A stretch of 64,000 nt of DNA from an uncultured bacterium. GTDB lineage: Bacteria > Verrucomicrobiota > Kiritimatiellia > RFP12 > UBA1067. Shown piece after piece: positions 30,530 to 38,892 of the stretch. The stretch's first letter is position 1; every line of letters starts with the position of its first letter. The notes below the pieces were generated by a model, which saw nothing but the letters and a program-made list of their open reading frames with translations, searched no databases and was not told the DNA's origin. Location of the stretch: assembly GCA_902779075.1 (NCBI GenBank), contig CACZAK010000005.1, positions 1 through 64,000 of the forward strand, in the 5' to 3' direction. The translations under genes and the position numbers were made by a program.

Positions 30530-31609
30530 TCACGGCCCGCGCCCAAGCACCTTTAGCACGGCGGCGAGCATGCCATTGGCGGAAAGATCGCCCGCCCATA
30601 TCTCGTTGGCGTGTCGCAGCACATATTCGTTGCACCACGTCGCCACCTTCTTGTTGAGGCGCGAACCCGGAGGTTGTGGGGAAAGAAGCAATGCTCGCCC
30701 CTCGCGGCAAGCGGCCTGCAATTCGGGCGACAGATCGTTTTCGCGCGGGATGCCCTGCGGGATCACCTGGATGATGCGCCGCCGCTTGGCGAGTGCGCGG
30801 CGAAGCGCTTCGCGCTCCTGTGCGCTCGTGAAGGTGGATATGATGGTGGGCATGGGGGCTGGCATGGGGGCTAAAGCCCCCCGCTCCGATATTGCTTCGC
30901 GCGATTCCTCGCACGATTCTTCGCTCTCGCCGCCCATATCGGAGCGGCGGGCTTCACCCCGCACATTCGCCTCCCGCCAAATCAACCGCAGCTTCAAGTC
31001 GCTCGCCCAGAAGCCCTGCGAAGCCACAAAGGCGATCCGAGGCCCGCGCAGCAGCTCGAGATTCCCGAAAGAATACTGCGTCACGGCGCCGAAGCGGTCG
31101 CGGTTCCAGTTCTTGGGATTCTCGCGAATGTACTTGCGGAAAGCCGCAAGCTGGCGCTCGTCGGTCACGATCTTGTCCCAGTAGTCGAATTGCCACAGGT
31201 GATCGCCTATATCCTCCAATGCGCCTGCGCGGCGCAACTTGCCGTAGATGTAGCCGGTTCCGCCCTTGAACCGGCTCATGAGAAAGCCGAGGTGCTGCTC
31301 CTTGTTCGTCGGGAGGTGGTGTATTCGCACGATTGCATGGAAATGGTTGGGCATCAGCACGAATTCATCCAGCTCGAGCTCCGGGTATTTCGCGGGCAGT
31401 TCGCGCCAATACGCCTCGACCTTCCGCCCGAAATCGTTCAGCACGCATTGCTCGCCAACGATCGCGCCGAAGATGGATTTGTTGCGCGCCACCTGGCACG
31501 TCACGAAGAACCACCCGTTGCGGTAGTTGATCGCGGCGTTTCGAAGCGACTTGCGAAAGGATTTGTCGCCGTCTTTCCCGCACCCGTCTTTTCGCGGCTT
31601 CATGCACAT
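30530..31609 (-). CDS. REP-associated tyrosine transposase with C-terminal extension
   Basis: 359 residues. Residues 1-190 are a Y1/RAYT transposase: GWFFVTCQVARNKSIFG, the HUH motif LMPNHFHAIVRIH (about 84-92) and FRKYIRENPKNW with the catalytic Tyr (about 158). The reading frame then crosses an inverted GC-rich repeat (GEARRSDMGGES ... ISERGALAP). The last 110 residues (EREALRRALAKRRRIIQVIPQG ... GRALLLSPQPPGSRLNKKVATWCNEYVLRHANEIW) resemble a DprA/Rossmann-type fold. RAYTs move REP-type palindromes, which are abundant here. The ATG lies six bases after TAAAAT. Confidence 0.85.
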   Translation of the reverse strand: MCMKPRKDGCGKDGDKSFRKSLRNAAINYRNGWFFVTCQVARNKSIFGAIVGEQCVLNDFGRKVEAYWRELPAKYPELELDEFVLMPNHFHAIVRIHHLPTNKEQHLGFLMSRFKGGTGYIYGKLRRAGALEDIGDHLWQFDYWDKIVTDERQLAAFRKYIRENPKNWNRDRFGAVTQYSFGNLELLRGPRIAFVASQGFWASDLKLRLIWREANVRGEARRSDMGGESEESCEESREAISERGALAPMPAPMPTIISTFTSAQEREALRRALAKRRRIIQVIPQGIPRENDLSPELQAACREGRALLLSPQPPGSRLNKKVATWCNEYVLRHANEIWAGDLSANGMLAAVLKVLGRGP

Positions 31610-31615
31610 GCCCGC

Positions 31616-31621
31616 ATTTTA
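31616..31621 (-). promoter_or_regulatory. -10 of the RAYT gene
   Basis: GG-TAAAAT, then six bases to the ATG; a leaderless arrangement like those at 29,718, 51,446, 51,486 and 55,618. Confidence 0.5.
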
Positions 31622-31680
31622 CCAAAATATCCATGCGCTGTGTAGTGGGAATCGCGCCGGGAATCGGGAAAGTAGGCGCC

Positions 31681-33408
31681 TTAAACTTTAAGTTTTGACG
31701 CCACTGCAACCAATTCCTTTTGGGCACCTTCAATCAAACGCAGATCACCCGCGATTTGAGCCGCCTCAGCATTTCCCATGTTGATGGCTTCCTGCACACG
31801 AACGTACTGAGGCTCAAAAATCCTCTCTACCTGATCCGTAAAGAAATCCCCCAATTTCATCTCAATCTGCTGTGCGACATTTAAGGAGTTTTCAATGATC
31901 TCTTGCTTGCGCCGAGCCATTTCTTCCTGTTGCGCATTCCGCGCCGCCAGTTGGGCCTCATACTGTTCGCGCTTCGCCTCAAGCGCCTTTTCATCATCGC
32001 TCCCCCCAAATAGGAACTTAAACGCGGCAATAGCCAACAACACCGGAGCCAACACAGGCAGAACTGGAACCAGAACAGGTCCCAGTACGGGTATTTTTGC
32101 GACCAGCGGCAGTGCGGCTTTGACACCTGCATCAAGCATTGGTTTAGCGACAGCAGCTGCTGCCGTCGTTTCTAGTAACTTCTCTTTTTTACCCGCAGGA
32201 TTCAACTGTCCACCCTCACTGGCCATGAGCGCCATCTGAGTATCGTCCCCTGACTCCTTAGAATGCGAGATTGCGGGCACACACGCCGAAGCAATCTGTT
32301 CAAATCCTCCGACGCAATCCTCCACACGTTGCGAAATCTTCTTTGCCTCGTTGACAAGATACTTCTCGACATCGCTGGCAACAACCTTGACCCGCTCCGA
32401 CAACTTGGCCTTTGCATCGTCTTCATCGGTTGCAGAAGTAAGGATACTGCGAATCTCCCCCTTGAGAGAAGCCGTCAGCGCCTCAATACGATCCTTCACC
32501 TTGTTGAGCAGCTTTTCTTGCTGTTTCTGTAACTGTTCAATGGCTTCATACCCTCCCCGCGCCACCTTGTCGCCTTCAAGTTTCTTCAAAAGTCCCTGAA
32601 CCAAGTCCAGCTCATGTGAAAGCAGATGCGCAATCTCGTCCAAGACTGTAAAACCAGTGGCACTTGCATAGACATTAACAATTTCAGACTCCAGTGCCAA
32701 GATGTTGCTGGTATGAAGCATTACTGTCTTGTCAGCTTCAGGAAGCGCAGCGTTTGTACGTGCTTCCAACGCCAACTTGGCATCAACAACGACTATCTTG
32801 AAATGCCTAGAAAGCTCCTCTGCCGATGTCGAGCCGTAACATTCGGCAAAATCACGATAAATGTTTCCCTTGATTTTCTCTAGTTCCGCCACACCCTCCT
32901 GCGTGTCCATCTCTATGCTGGACTTATTGTTGAGGACTATCAGCAGCTTCTTCTTCCCCTTGACAACATCCACAAGCTCGCGATAGTTTTTCCCAAGGTT
33001 GAATGCTCCTTCCGTATCCATCACAAATATTATCACGTCGGATTTGTTCAATTGCTCCTTGGAGACCTCCTCGTCCCTCTTCGGCGCATTAATTCCAGGC
33101 GTGTCGAAGATCGTGTACTCCTTCCATCGGTACGGCGTGACCTTCACAGTTGTCGGCACATCGTTCATAGCCGCCTGATTTTCACCAATCAGGGCATTCA
33201 GCAAGGTACTCTTGCCGGCATTGTAGATGCCGTAGATCATTATCCTGGGGTTGAGATCGTCAATTCTGTCCTCGTAAACTTTACGGAATTTCGCCACGGC
33301 CTCCGAAATCGCCGGATCGCGCTCTGCGTACTTCGCGCAGACGCTGGACGTGTTCTCCACAAGTTCGGCAATCGCCTGCTTACACGACATAAGATGTTCG
33401 TTATTCAT
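31681..33408 (-). CDS. Dynamin-like GTPase
   Basis: 575 residues. GTPase motifs: G1 GIYNAGKSTLLN (about 60-70), G2 Thr in DVPTTVKV, G3 FDTPGI (about 102) and G4 as LNNKS, which departs from NKxD. A long helical stalk follows, then a hydrophobic hairpin VLGPVLVPVLPVLAPVLLAIAAFKFLF (about 440-465) suited to membrane insertion, and a C-terminal coiled coil. Bacterial dynamin-like proteins remodel or seal membranes, and some act in phage defence. ATG 33,408 has AGGA; 33,441 is possible. It is the last gene of the GTPase operon. Confidence 0.85.
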   Translation of the reverse strand: MNNEHLMSCKQAIAELVENTSSVCAKYAERDPAISEAVAKFRKVYEDRIDDLNPRIMIYGIYNAGKSTLLNALIGENQAAMNDVPTTVKVTPYRWKEYTIFDTPGINAPKRDEEVSKEQLNKSDVIIFVMDTEGAFNLGKNYRELVDVVKGKKKLLIVLNNKSSIEMDTQEGVAELEKIKGNIYRDFAECYGSTSAEELSRHFKIVVVDAKLALEARTNAALPEADKTVMLHTSNILALESEIVNVYASATGFTVLDEIAHLLSHELDLVQGLLKKLEGDKVARGGYEAIEQLQKQQEKLLNKVKDRIEALTASLKGEIRSILTSATDEDDAKAKLSERVKVVASDVEKYLVNEAKKISQRVEDCVGGFEQIASACVPAISHSKESGDDTQMALMASEGGQLNPAGKKEKLLETTAAAAVAKPMLDAGVKAALPLVAKIPVLGPVLVPVLPVLAPVLLAIAAFKFLFGGSDDEKALEAKREQYEAQLAARNAQQEEMARRKQEIIENSLNVAQQIEMKLGDFFTDQVERIFEPQYVRVQEAINMGNAEAAQIAGDLRLIEGAQKELVAVASKLKV

Positions 33409-33444
33409 TACTTTTTTCCTTTTTGAGTTTATGGTGTTCATTGA

Positions 33445-35193
33445 TTAAAATCGGCAAGACAACAACTTCTTCGACAATCTCTCGACATTGTTCTCAAGTT
33501 TCTTGATTTTGGAGAGAGATTCCCCAAAAAACATCTTTCTGAGCTTAGCCAGCTCATCTTTCACATGCACGGCCAATGCCTTCTCCAGTTGAGCAATCAA
33601 CTTTTCCTTCGCGGCCGTAGGATCAATTCCAAGGTCAATGTCAAAGGAATGCGTCTCCTCGTTCACCTCAAGCGTATGGTATTTCTTCCCAAAGAGATGG
33701 CAGAGTTTCTCCCAGCATCCATCTGGATCGCGCTCAACAATTTCCGGAACCTCTATCGTGTACTCTTGGGTTTCAACAGTACGTTCGGCCTTTGATTTAA
33801 TACCTTGAGGGGAAAACTTCCCAAGAATATCTTTACGAAAATCACCCACAATCGACCGAACATGGCTTCCGAGGACATCGACGAGTTCACTTTGGATCTC
33901 TTCACTTAGAGCATCCATACTGAATTCGACATCATTTCCGCTCGCCTCAATAACGACACGGTCAATATACTGTCGGATTGGACGACGCACCTGGCCCACG
34001 ACATCCTCCACAATCTCCTCAACAAGGGTGCCACTTGGTGCCAAGGCGTCAAACTTCTCCTGAATCTTCACATGTATCTCGCCAAGATCGGCGGCCAGCC
34101 GAACCAGACAATCCGATTTTGCCGCATCGCCTACGATGGTCTCAACGGTATGGTTCCACAATTTGCGTGGAGCCTCCTTCTTCAGGTCGAGGATTTGGCG
34201 ATTGCCAATCACCGAAACGATCTTTCGGTAGAATTCCCCTAGATTACCACCCTCCCACAAAACATCGTCATTGGCTGCCACAGCCTTCTCTGCAAGCTGA
34301 GTCGAAACACTTACGGCGTCGCAACAGCCACTAGGAACACCATTCTTCACCATCGCATCACAGAGCGACTTCTCCTGCAGACGACGGCGATCCTTGTCTT
34401 TGGGAACCTGTACCTTGACAACGCGACCATCCTGTACCTTCGATTCAACCGTATCGGACCGCGTAATGACGACAAGCGCCTTCTTGCCGTTCTCGTAAAG
34501 CTCCCTGTACCCGGCAATGTCCTCCTGGACGCCAGGGTTCGTCGAGTTTGCCAAAAACACCACAAGATCGGCATACTGCACATACCTCTTCGCAATTTGT
34601 GCGAGCGGCTGTATGTCTATCCGCTTCTTTTCAATTGCGCCGATTCCGGGAGTGTCAACCCAGGCCAACCCAGGAAATGTGAAATACTGGGCTGAACACG
34701 TTGATTCGATGCTGTTCTCGTCAAACGCATCTTTCTCCGAAGCGTCCTGCCGCCCTTTTTCCTGGACAACGATCTTCGTCTTCGGAAGCGATCCATCCTT
34801 GTATATATTGTCAAATGGCGCATCACGGAAGGCTCTGCCATGCATGAAATTCCCCAACGTGCTCTTGCCTGCTTTTACTATTCCAAAAACAATCACCAAC
34901 GGGACTTTCTCGAATTTGTCCTGGAATTCTCGCCCTTTGACCTGTTTCTCGGCCTCACCCTTGCAAATGTTGATGATTTGCTGCCACTTGTCTATCTCCC
35001 CATTCACAAGTGCCGCAATTGGCGTGTCCTCTACTACACGAAGACTCGCGGTCAGACTTGAAAGGGAATCAAGTTCCTGTGAGACGTTATCTATTTTCGT
35101 TGAAAACTCTGCGCTGAATTTATCCAGTATCTTCTGCGCGCTCAGCAACCCCTTGTAGAAGTAATCAAGGTCTTGTTGAATCTTCGATGCCAT
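33445..35193 (-). CDS. Dynamin-like GTPase
   Basis: 582 residues. A helical N-terminus of about 90 residues precedes G1 GIVKAGKSTLGN (about 105), G3 WVDTPGIGAIEKK (about 183) and G4 ITRSD. The rest is long helical stalk with amphipathic segments and no clear transmembrane pair. The differing G1 and stalk mean it is not a recent duplicate of its neighbour, so the two may form a hetero-oligomeric pair as known for paired bacterial dynamins. Its ATG abuts the TAA of the upstream coiled-coil gene. Confidence 0.83.
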   Translation of the reverse strand: MASKIQQDLDYFYKGLLSAQKILDKFSAEFSTKIDNVSQELDSLSSLTASLRVVEDTPIAALVNGEIDKWQQIINICKGEAEKQVKGREFQDKFEKVPLVIVFGIVKAGKSTLGNFMHGRAFRDAPFDNIYKDGSLPKTKIVVQEKGRQDASEKDAFDENSIESTCSAQYFTFPGLAWVDTPGIGAIEKKRIDIQPLAQIAKRYVQYADLVVFLANSTNPGVQEDIAGYRELYENGKKALVVITRSDTVESKVQDGRVVKVQVPKDKDRRRLQEKSLCDAMVKNGVPSGCCDAVSVSTQLAEKAVAANDDVLWEGGNLGEFYRKIVSVIGNRQILDLKKEAPRKLWNHTVETIVGDAAKSDCLVRLAADLGEIHVKIQEKFDALAPSGTLVEEIVEDVVGQVRRPIRQYIDRVVIEASGNDVEFSMDALSEEIQSELVDVLGSHVRSIVGDFRKDILGKFSPQGIKSKAERTVETQEYTIEVPEIVERDPDGCWEKLCHLFGKKYHTLEVNEETHSFDIDLGIDPTAAKEKLIAQLEKALAVHVKDELAKLRKMFFGESLSKIKKLENNVERLSKKLLSCRF

Positions 35194-35613
35194 TTAAACA
35201 GCCCTCCTTTTGAGTTCGTTAATCACAATATCCAATTCCTTAATCTGACGATCAAGCTGTAAACATTCAGCACGATCTTCCTTGAATTTATCAGCGATAG
35301 CCGTTTTGGCCTGTTCTGTCACCTCTGCACAGTCCTTTTTGAAATCTCTGAATCCGCAATCGGACGCTGTCATGCGCAACAAGACACCTAGTCTGCTTTT
35401 CATCTTGAAAGCTCGAAACTTCGCGTATACCATGCCGTTAAAATCTTCACGAACCGCCTTTCTGCGTCGCGCCTCTTTCTGGGCAGCAGCTCGCTTGCGC
35501 GCAACCGACTGCAGATGTCGCCGTTTGTTAGCCGCTCGCAGATTCGCAATTCTTTCTCGGCGGAGATCATCACCGTCATCGTCACTACCGAAAAGCCAAT
35601 CAAAGAATCCCAT
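35194..35613 (-). CDS. Small basic coiled-coil protein
   Basis: 139 residues. Begins MGFFDWLFGSDDDGDD, an aromatic amphipathic start followed by acidic residues, then a long basic helix (RRERIANLRAANKRRHLQSVARKRAAAQKEARRRK) and a C-terminal coiled coil (DRQIKELDIVINELKRR). ATG 35,613 has AGGTAGGTG. Directly joined to the dynamin-like gene (stop and start adjacent) and 4 bp after the small GTPase, so likely an adaptor of these GTPases. No family recognised. Confidence 0.7.
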   Translation of the reverse strand: MGFFDWLFGSDDDGDDLRRERIANLRAANKRRHLQSVARKRAAAQKEARRRKAVREDFNGMVYAKFRAFKMKSRLGVLLRMTASDCGFRDFKKDCAEVTEQAKTAIADKFKEDRAECLQLDRQIKELDIVINELKRRAV

Positions 35614-35617
35614 CTTT

Positions 35618-36619
35618 TCACCTACCTTTCTTGCCTGTTCTGTTTGTCTCGCAGCATTCATCCCAGGATGGGCGAATCTCGGAAAGAACCTTGGACCAAG
35701 CCTTGTTCAAGGAAGCAGACTCCGCCTGTATCTTCCTTTTCTTTTCGTCGCGTCTCTCTGCCAACGCGAATTTTTTGCTTTCTAGTTCCGCTATTAACTG
35801 CACAATGGCCGCCGTGTGGCGCCCACCGCCCTTCTTAGCCCTCGCAAGAATTTCACGTGACAATTTCCCTACACCGCCTGCCTCCATGAGTGTCTTACCG
35901 TCATCTGTACACCCATCATCTATCATCTTGATTCCCTGTAGGTACTGCTTAGGCGAAACGACATACGACTTCAACTTACATCCGAGATTCTCCTTAATCA
36001 AGTCCACACATTCTTGAACATTCCGCTCAAGATCATCGTCTGGGCACTCATCGCTTCGCGTGTTTATGAACAGTACCCTTGTTTTGAATTCCGCATCCCC
36101 AAGTATCTCTTCAAGAGCAATCAAGACATCAAGTTCAGCCTGATTGATTCCGCCTATCGCCACATTGTGGACGAAAAGTACCAGATCTGCCTGCCGGAGG
36201 GCGGACAATGCCTCACTGTCGTCTTCGCAGACGGCAGAGCTAAATCCTGGAGTGTCAACCAACGTCACATTTTTCTTCCATGACACAGATCGCACAACCG
36301 TCGTTTCCCGCACATCTGCTGTCTTGAACATATCCGCCTTGCCTAGAAGTGCATTAAGAAGCGTGCTCTTCCCTGGATTCATCATGCCTGCGCTAACAAT
36401 GCGAAACACACCATCATTAGATTTGAGTAGCGCATCCAATCGCAACGCGACATCTGAAAACTCTGAACCAAGCCGCCGCAACCGTTCCGGCAACGACACC
36501 GGTTCTGCGTGCGCAACATTCATTGTGCTCTGGCCAATTTTCCTTTTAGCTTTCCCCGCACATTTTAGGTTCCGCGTGTTTTTCTGCTTTCGCGGACGTT
36601 TCATTTTTTTAATTGCCAT
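35618..36619 (-). CDS. Small dynamin/Era-like GTPase
   Basis: 333 residues. A basic N-terminus (KKMKRPRKQKNTRN) precedes G1 GMMNPGKSTLLN (about 80), G3 LVDTPGFSSAV (about 124) and G4 INTRSDE. The domain ends soon after, with a short helical tail (LIAELESKKFALAERRDEKKRKIQAE), much shorter than in the two larger neighbours. It starts 3 bp after the TerB-like gene. Likely the third GTPase of one machine; the role is inferred from the operon. Confidence 0.8.
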   Translation of the reverse strand: MAIKKMKRPRKQKNTRNLKCAGKAKRKIGQSTMNVAHAEPVSLPERLRRLGSEFSDVALRLDALLKSNDGVFRIVSAGMMNPGKSTLLNALLGKADMFKTADVRETTVVRSVSWKKNVTLVDTPGFSSAVCEDDSEALSALRQADLVLFVHNVAIGGINQAELDVLIALEEILGDAEFKTRVLFINTRSDECPDDDLERNVQECVDLIKENLGCKLKSYVVSPKQYLQGIKMIDDGCTDDGKTLMEAGGVGKLSREILARAKKGGGRHTAAIVQLIAELESKKFALAERRDEKKRKIQAESASLNKAWSKVLSEIRPSWDECCETNRTGKKGR

Positions 36620-36622
36620 TTG

Positions 36623-37220
36623 TCAAACCTCCACGAAAGCCTTTATCCGCCTCGCAATACTGGCGCACTTGTTTTTGTTGACTGTTGTTGGATGTTGCGC
36701 GCAAATCCTCTGAGCAGAAAGTAGTTTCGCCGCAAGGGTCTCGCACTTTGCAAGAAAAGCATCCGAAATTTGGACTTCAACCTTGCTTTTCTTCCCGTTG
36801 CAAATCGCCGAATATTTGTTAAATACATCTTTCAACGCTAGAATTCCACGTCGCTCAACATCCAAATACTTATTATCGGACATGGCCATGATCGTCCACA
36901 TCATAAATGCTTTTCGCAGGTTCTTACCATAAAGGCTCTTAAACCCTTCCGGAAGCGTCCGTCCTGCTCGACACACAAAAGCACGAATCAACTCGTCTAT
37001 CGGAAGCCTTTGGCTCTGCAGGACAATATACCCAGCAACCTCGAGACCCTTTTCAAAAGCATCCTCAACCTGCTGCGAAGGACAACCGCAAAATTTCAAT
37101 GTATCCTCAAATGCAACATACTCCTCGGGTGAGACGTTTCCATCGAGCCCCGCAATCATCATCGCAATCTGGACAATTGCAATATCCAGGTCAACTGTCA
37201 ACGTTTGTTCTTCAAGCATT
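36623..37220 (-). CDS. TerB-like protein
   Basis: 198 residues. The helical TerB/TerB-C signature is present: DLDIAIVQIAMMIAGLDGNVSPEEYVAFEDTLKF (acidic DG..S..E), followed by further helices (GKNLRKAFMMWTIMAMSDNKYLDVERRGILALKDVF), where the second acidic patch also fits a metal-binding repeat. TerB domains occur in tellurite and phage-stress systems at membranes. ATG 37,220 follows AAAGGAACC. It is the second gene of the GTPase operon. Confidence 0.75.
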
Positions 37221-37248
37221 AGTTTGGTTCCTTTCTGTAGCGCACATG

Positions 37249-37458
37249 TTACAGTTTCTCCCACTTGCTCCAGCGGAAACAGGTGCTGGTGCCGCCGAAC
37301 TTGCGACCGTCCCAGGCGCGGCAGTTGACGGCGGGCAGAACTCCGCCAATGCGCACAAACTTGGGGTCCGCGCCCACGAAAACAAGCTTGCGCGTGCCGC
37401 TCCACCAGCGGCACGTCGCGCACTTTTTCTGCGCTATCGGTATGTCCAGTTGCGCCAT
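37249..37458 (-). CDS. 69-residue cysteine protein, copy 1
   Basis: Reads MAQLDIPIAQKKCATCRWW, then FVGADPKFVRIGGVLPAVNC and CFRWSKWEKL. Four Cys (CxxC, NCRAW, CFRW) suggest a zinc or iron site. It is the first gene of the GTPase operon. A copy differing at four residues starts the other operon at 48,872-49,081, with the same promoter. A rare case of two operons sharing a leading gene; it may be a common subunit or a recombination trace. Confidence 0.85.
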   Translation of the reverse strand: MAQLDIPIAQKKCATCRWWSGTRKLVFVGADPKFVRIGGVLPAVNCRAWDGRKFGGTSTCFRWSKWEKL

Positions 37459-37508
37459 TGTCGTTTCTTTCGCCTTCTCCGCTCTGCGGTTCCTCAGCGT
37501 TGCGTTGA

Positions 37509-37537
37509 AGTTTAGCACATCTTTCGCCCGCGCGCAA
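37509..37537 (-). promoter_or_regulatory. Promoter of the GTPase operon
   Basis: TTGCGC (37,532-37,537), 17 bp, TAAACT (37,509-37,514), 51 bp before the ATG at 37,458. Same sequence and spacing as at 49,159-49,187. Confidence 0.75.
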
Positions 37538-37700
37538 GCACGAAGGCAAATGCGCCTCACATTCTCGGTCAGCTACCCAGCCGTTAAATAATGCATGCGC
37601 AGCAAAATGCCAAGTGTTATGGGAAAAATTAAAAAATCTTGCAAGCCTTGCATCTGCACCACCTTTGGACACTCCCCCGCCCATATCGGAACGGCGAGCT

Positions 37701-38678
37701 TTAGCCCTCCCGCACAAGCGCCACGACAATTCCCGCCATAAGCCAAACGCCCCCAACTACGCCCCCTCCATACGACACAAGCGGCACGCAGGTGTGCAGC
37801 ATCGGCGGCACAATCCCGAAATACGCCGAATATCCACAGGCCACCATCGACAGAACGAACAATCCCGTTACGGTAACAAACACCTTCTTCGCCGCACTCC
37901 TCACCTTGCGATAACAGCAAGCCAGTGCCGCCGCGAACATTCCGAAGAGGGTAAGCACAAGCGCATTGAACCACTTCCCGAACGTAAGTGCCGCCGCGAA
38001 CGGCATAGAATACGAGCAACGCCCGGGCATTGACTGCCGTAGTAACACCTCGCCGTTTCCCGAGAACCAATTTGCCTCGCGCATCGCCTCACGAGATGCC
38101 TCCTGCGCCCATTTGCACAACATCACCTCGTCAGGAGAGGCGGCCTCCACGGACTCGCGGCCAAGGATTCGTGCCATTCCTTCATAACCATCGAGCGTCC
38201 AGAGCGCAAACACGCCCGCCAACACCACGGCAACAACCAAAAGCACACCCAACGCACGGCGATTTGGAAACTTTTCCGCAATCCACGACAGCATCAGCGC
38301 CACAGCCAATGGGCAAAAGATGAGTATATTTAACTGCATCGCCCATACGCGCGCATACAGGTTATGGCCCACCTGCGGGGAACAGATCGCGATGACGAAC
38401 AGCGCCAGCCATCCCAAGGCCAGCCACGGCGCAGCCTTCTTCCAGCGCCTCCATCCCAAAATCAGCCCAAGCGCGAAAGCCGAAAACCCTATGCCGAGCC
38501 ATACGACCTGACGCTTGCACATCCAGTGCTCGCCCATCCGCTCCGTGAAGCTTGCCGCATCAGGGCAGCTCCACAGAAACACCAGTCCCATGACGCTTAA
38601 TCCCGCCAGCGAGAGCACCACGCCCCACGCCCTTCCCGGCATCACCGCCGTCAACCACTTCGCAACTTGCTCTTTCAC
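37701..38678 (-). CDS. Degenerate SEDS (FtsW/RodA-like) protein
   Basis: 325 residues, multiple membrane helices. SEDS landmarks: KRQVVWLGIGF, a QPSEL-like region replaced by YARVWAMQLN, and GIVPPMLHTCVPLVSYGGGVVGG matching the GxxPxxGxxLPFxSYGG signature. The catalytic TDFIFAxIxEExG segment reads YSMPFAAALTFGKWF, so both acidic residues are lost and glycosyltransferase activity is unlikely. GTG 38,678 with AAGGAAAGG is preferred over GTG 38,720. It lies alone behind a perfect sigma-54 promoter. Confidence 0.72.
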   Translation of the reverse strand: MKEQVAKWLTAVMPGRAWGVVLSLAGLSVMGLVFLWSCPDAASFTERMGEHWMCKRQVVWLGIGFSAFALGLILGWRRWKKAAPWLALGWLALFVIAICSPQVGHNLYARVWAMQLNILIFCPLAVALMLSWIAEKFPNRRALGVLLVVAVVLAGVFALWTLDGYEGMARILGRESVEAASPDEVMLCKWAQEASREAMREANWFSGNGEVLLRQSMPGRCSYSMPFAAALTFGKWFNALVLTLFGMFAAALACCYRKVRSAAKKVFVTVTGLFVLSMVACGYSAYFGIVPPMLHTCVPLVSYGGGVVGGVWLMAGIVVALVREG

Positions 38679-38739
38679 TTTACTTTGCCTTTCCTTTGGA
38701 TGTTCTTGCCCGCGATTCACTCGCGGCAGACATCCATAA

Positions 38740-38755
38740 GCAAATCGCGTGCCAA
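38740..38755 (-). promoter_or_regulatory. Sigma-54 promoter of the SEDS-like gene
   Basis: Minus strand TTGGCACGCGATTTGC: perfect TGGCACG-N4-TTGC, 62 bp before the GTG at 38,678. Confidence 0.9.
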
Positions 38756-38817
38756 GGCGGGGAATCCCTGAAAATCAAGCTGTTTGGGCAATTCTCTTAC
38801 CCGAACCGATCAACTCC

Positions 38818-38835
38818 TGACCACAACACTGGTCA
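38818..38835. promoter_or_regulatory. Enhancer-like inverted repeat
   Basis: TGACCA, six bases (CAACAC), TGGTCA, placed 64 bp upstream of the -24 element as at 30,453. Confidence 0.65.
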
Positions 38836-38892
38836 ATCACTGACAGAATCGAGGCGAACACCACATTGGTGGAGATGTTATTACACCTTGTC

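Noticed and set aside
37573..38070. Minus-strand 165-residue frame overlapping the SEDS-like gene
   Set aside because: It overlaps in another frame a gene with clear membrane helices and family motifs, and has no ribosome site.
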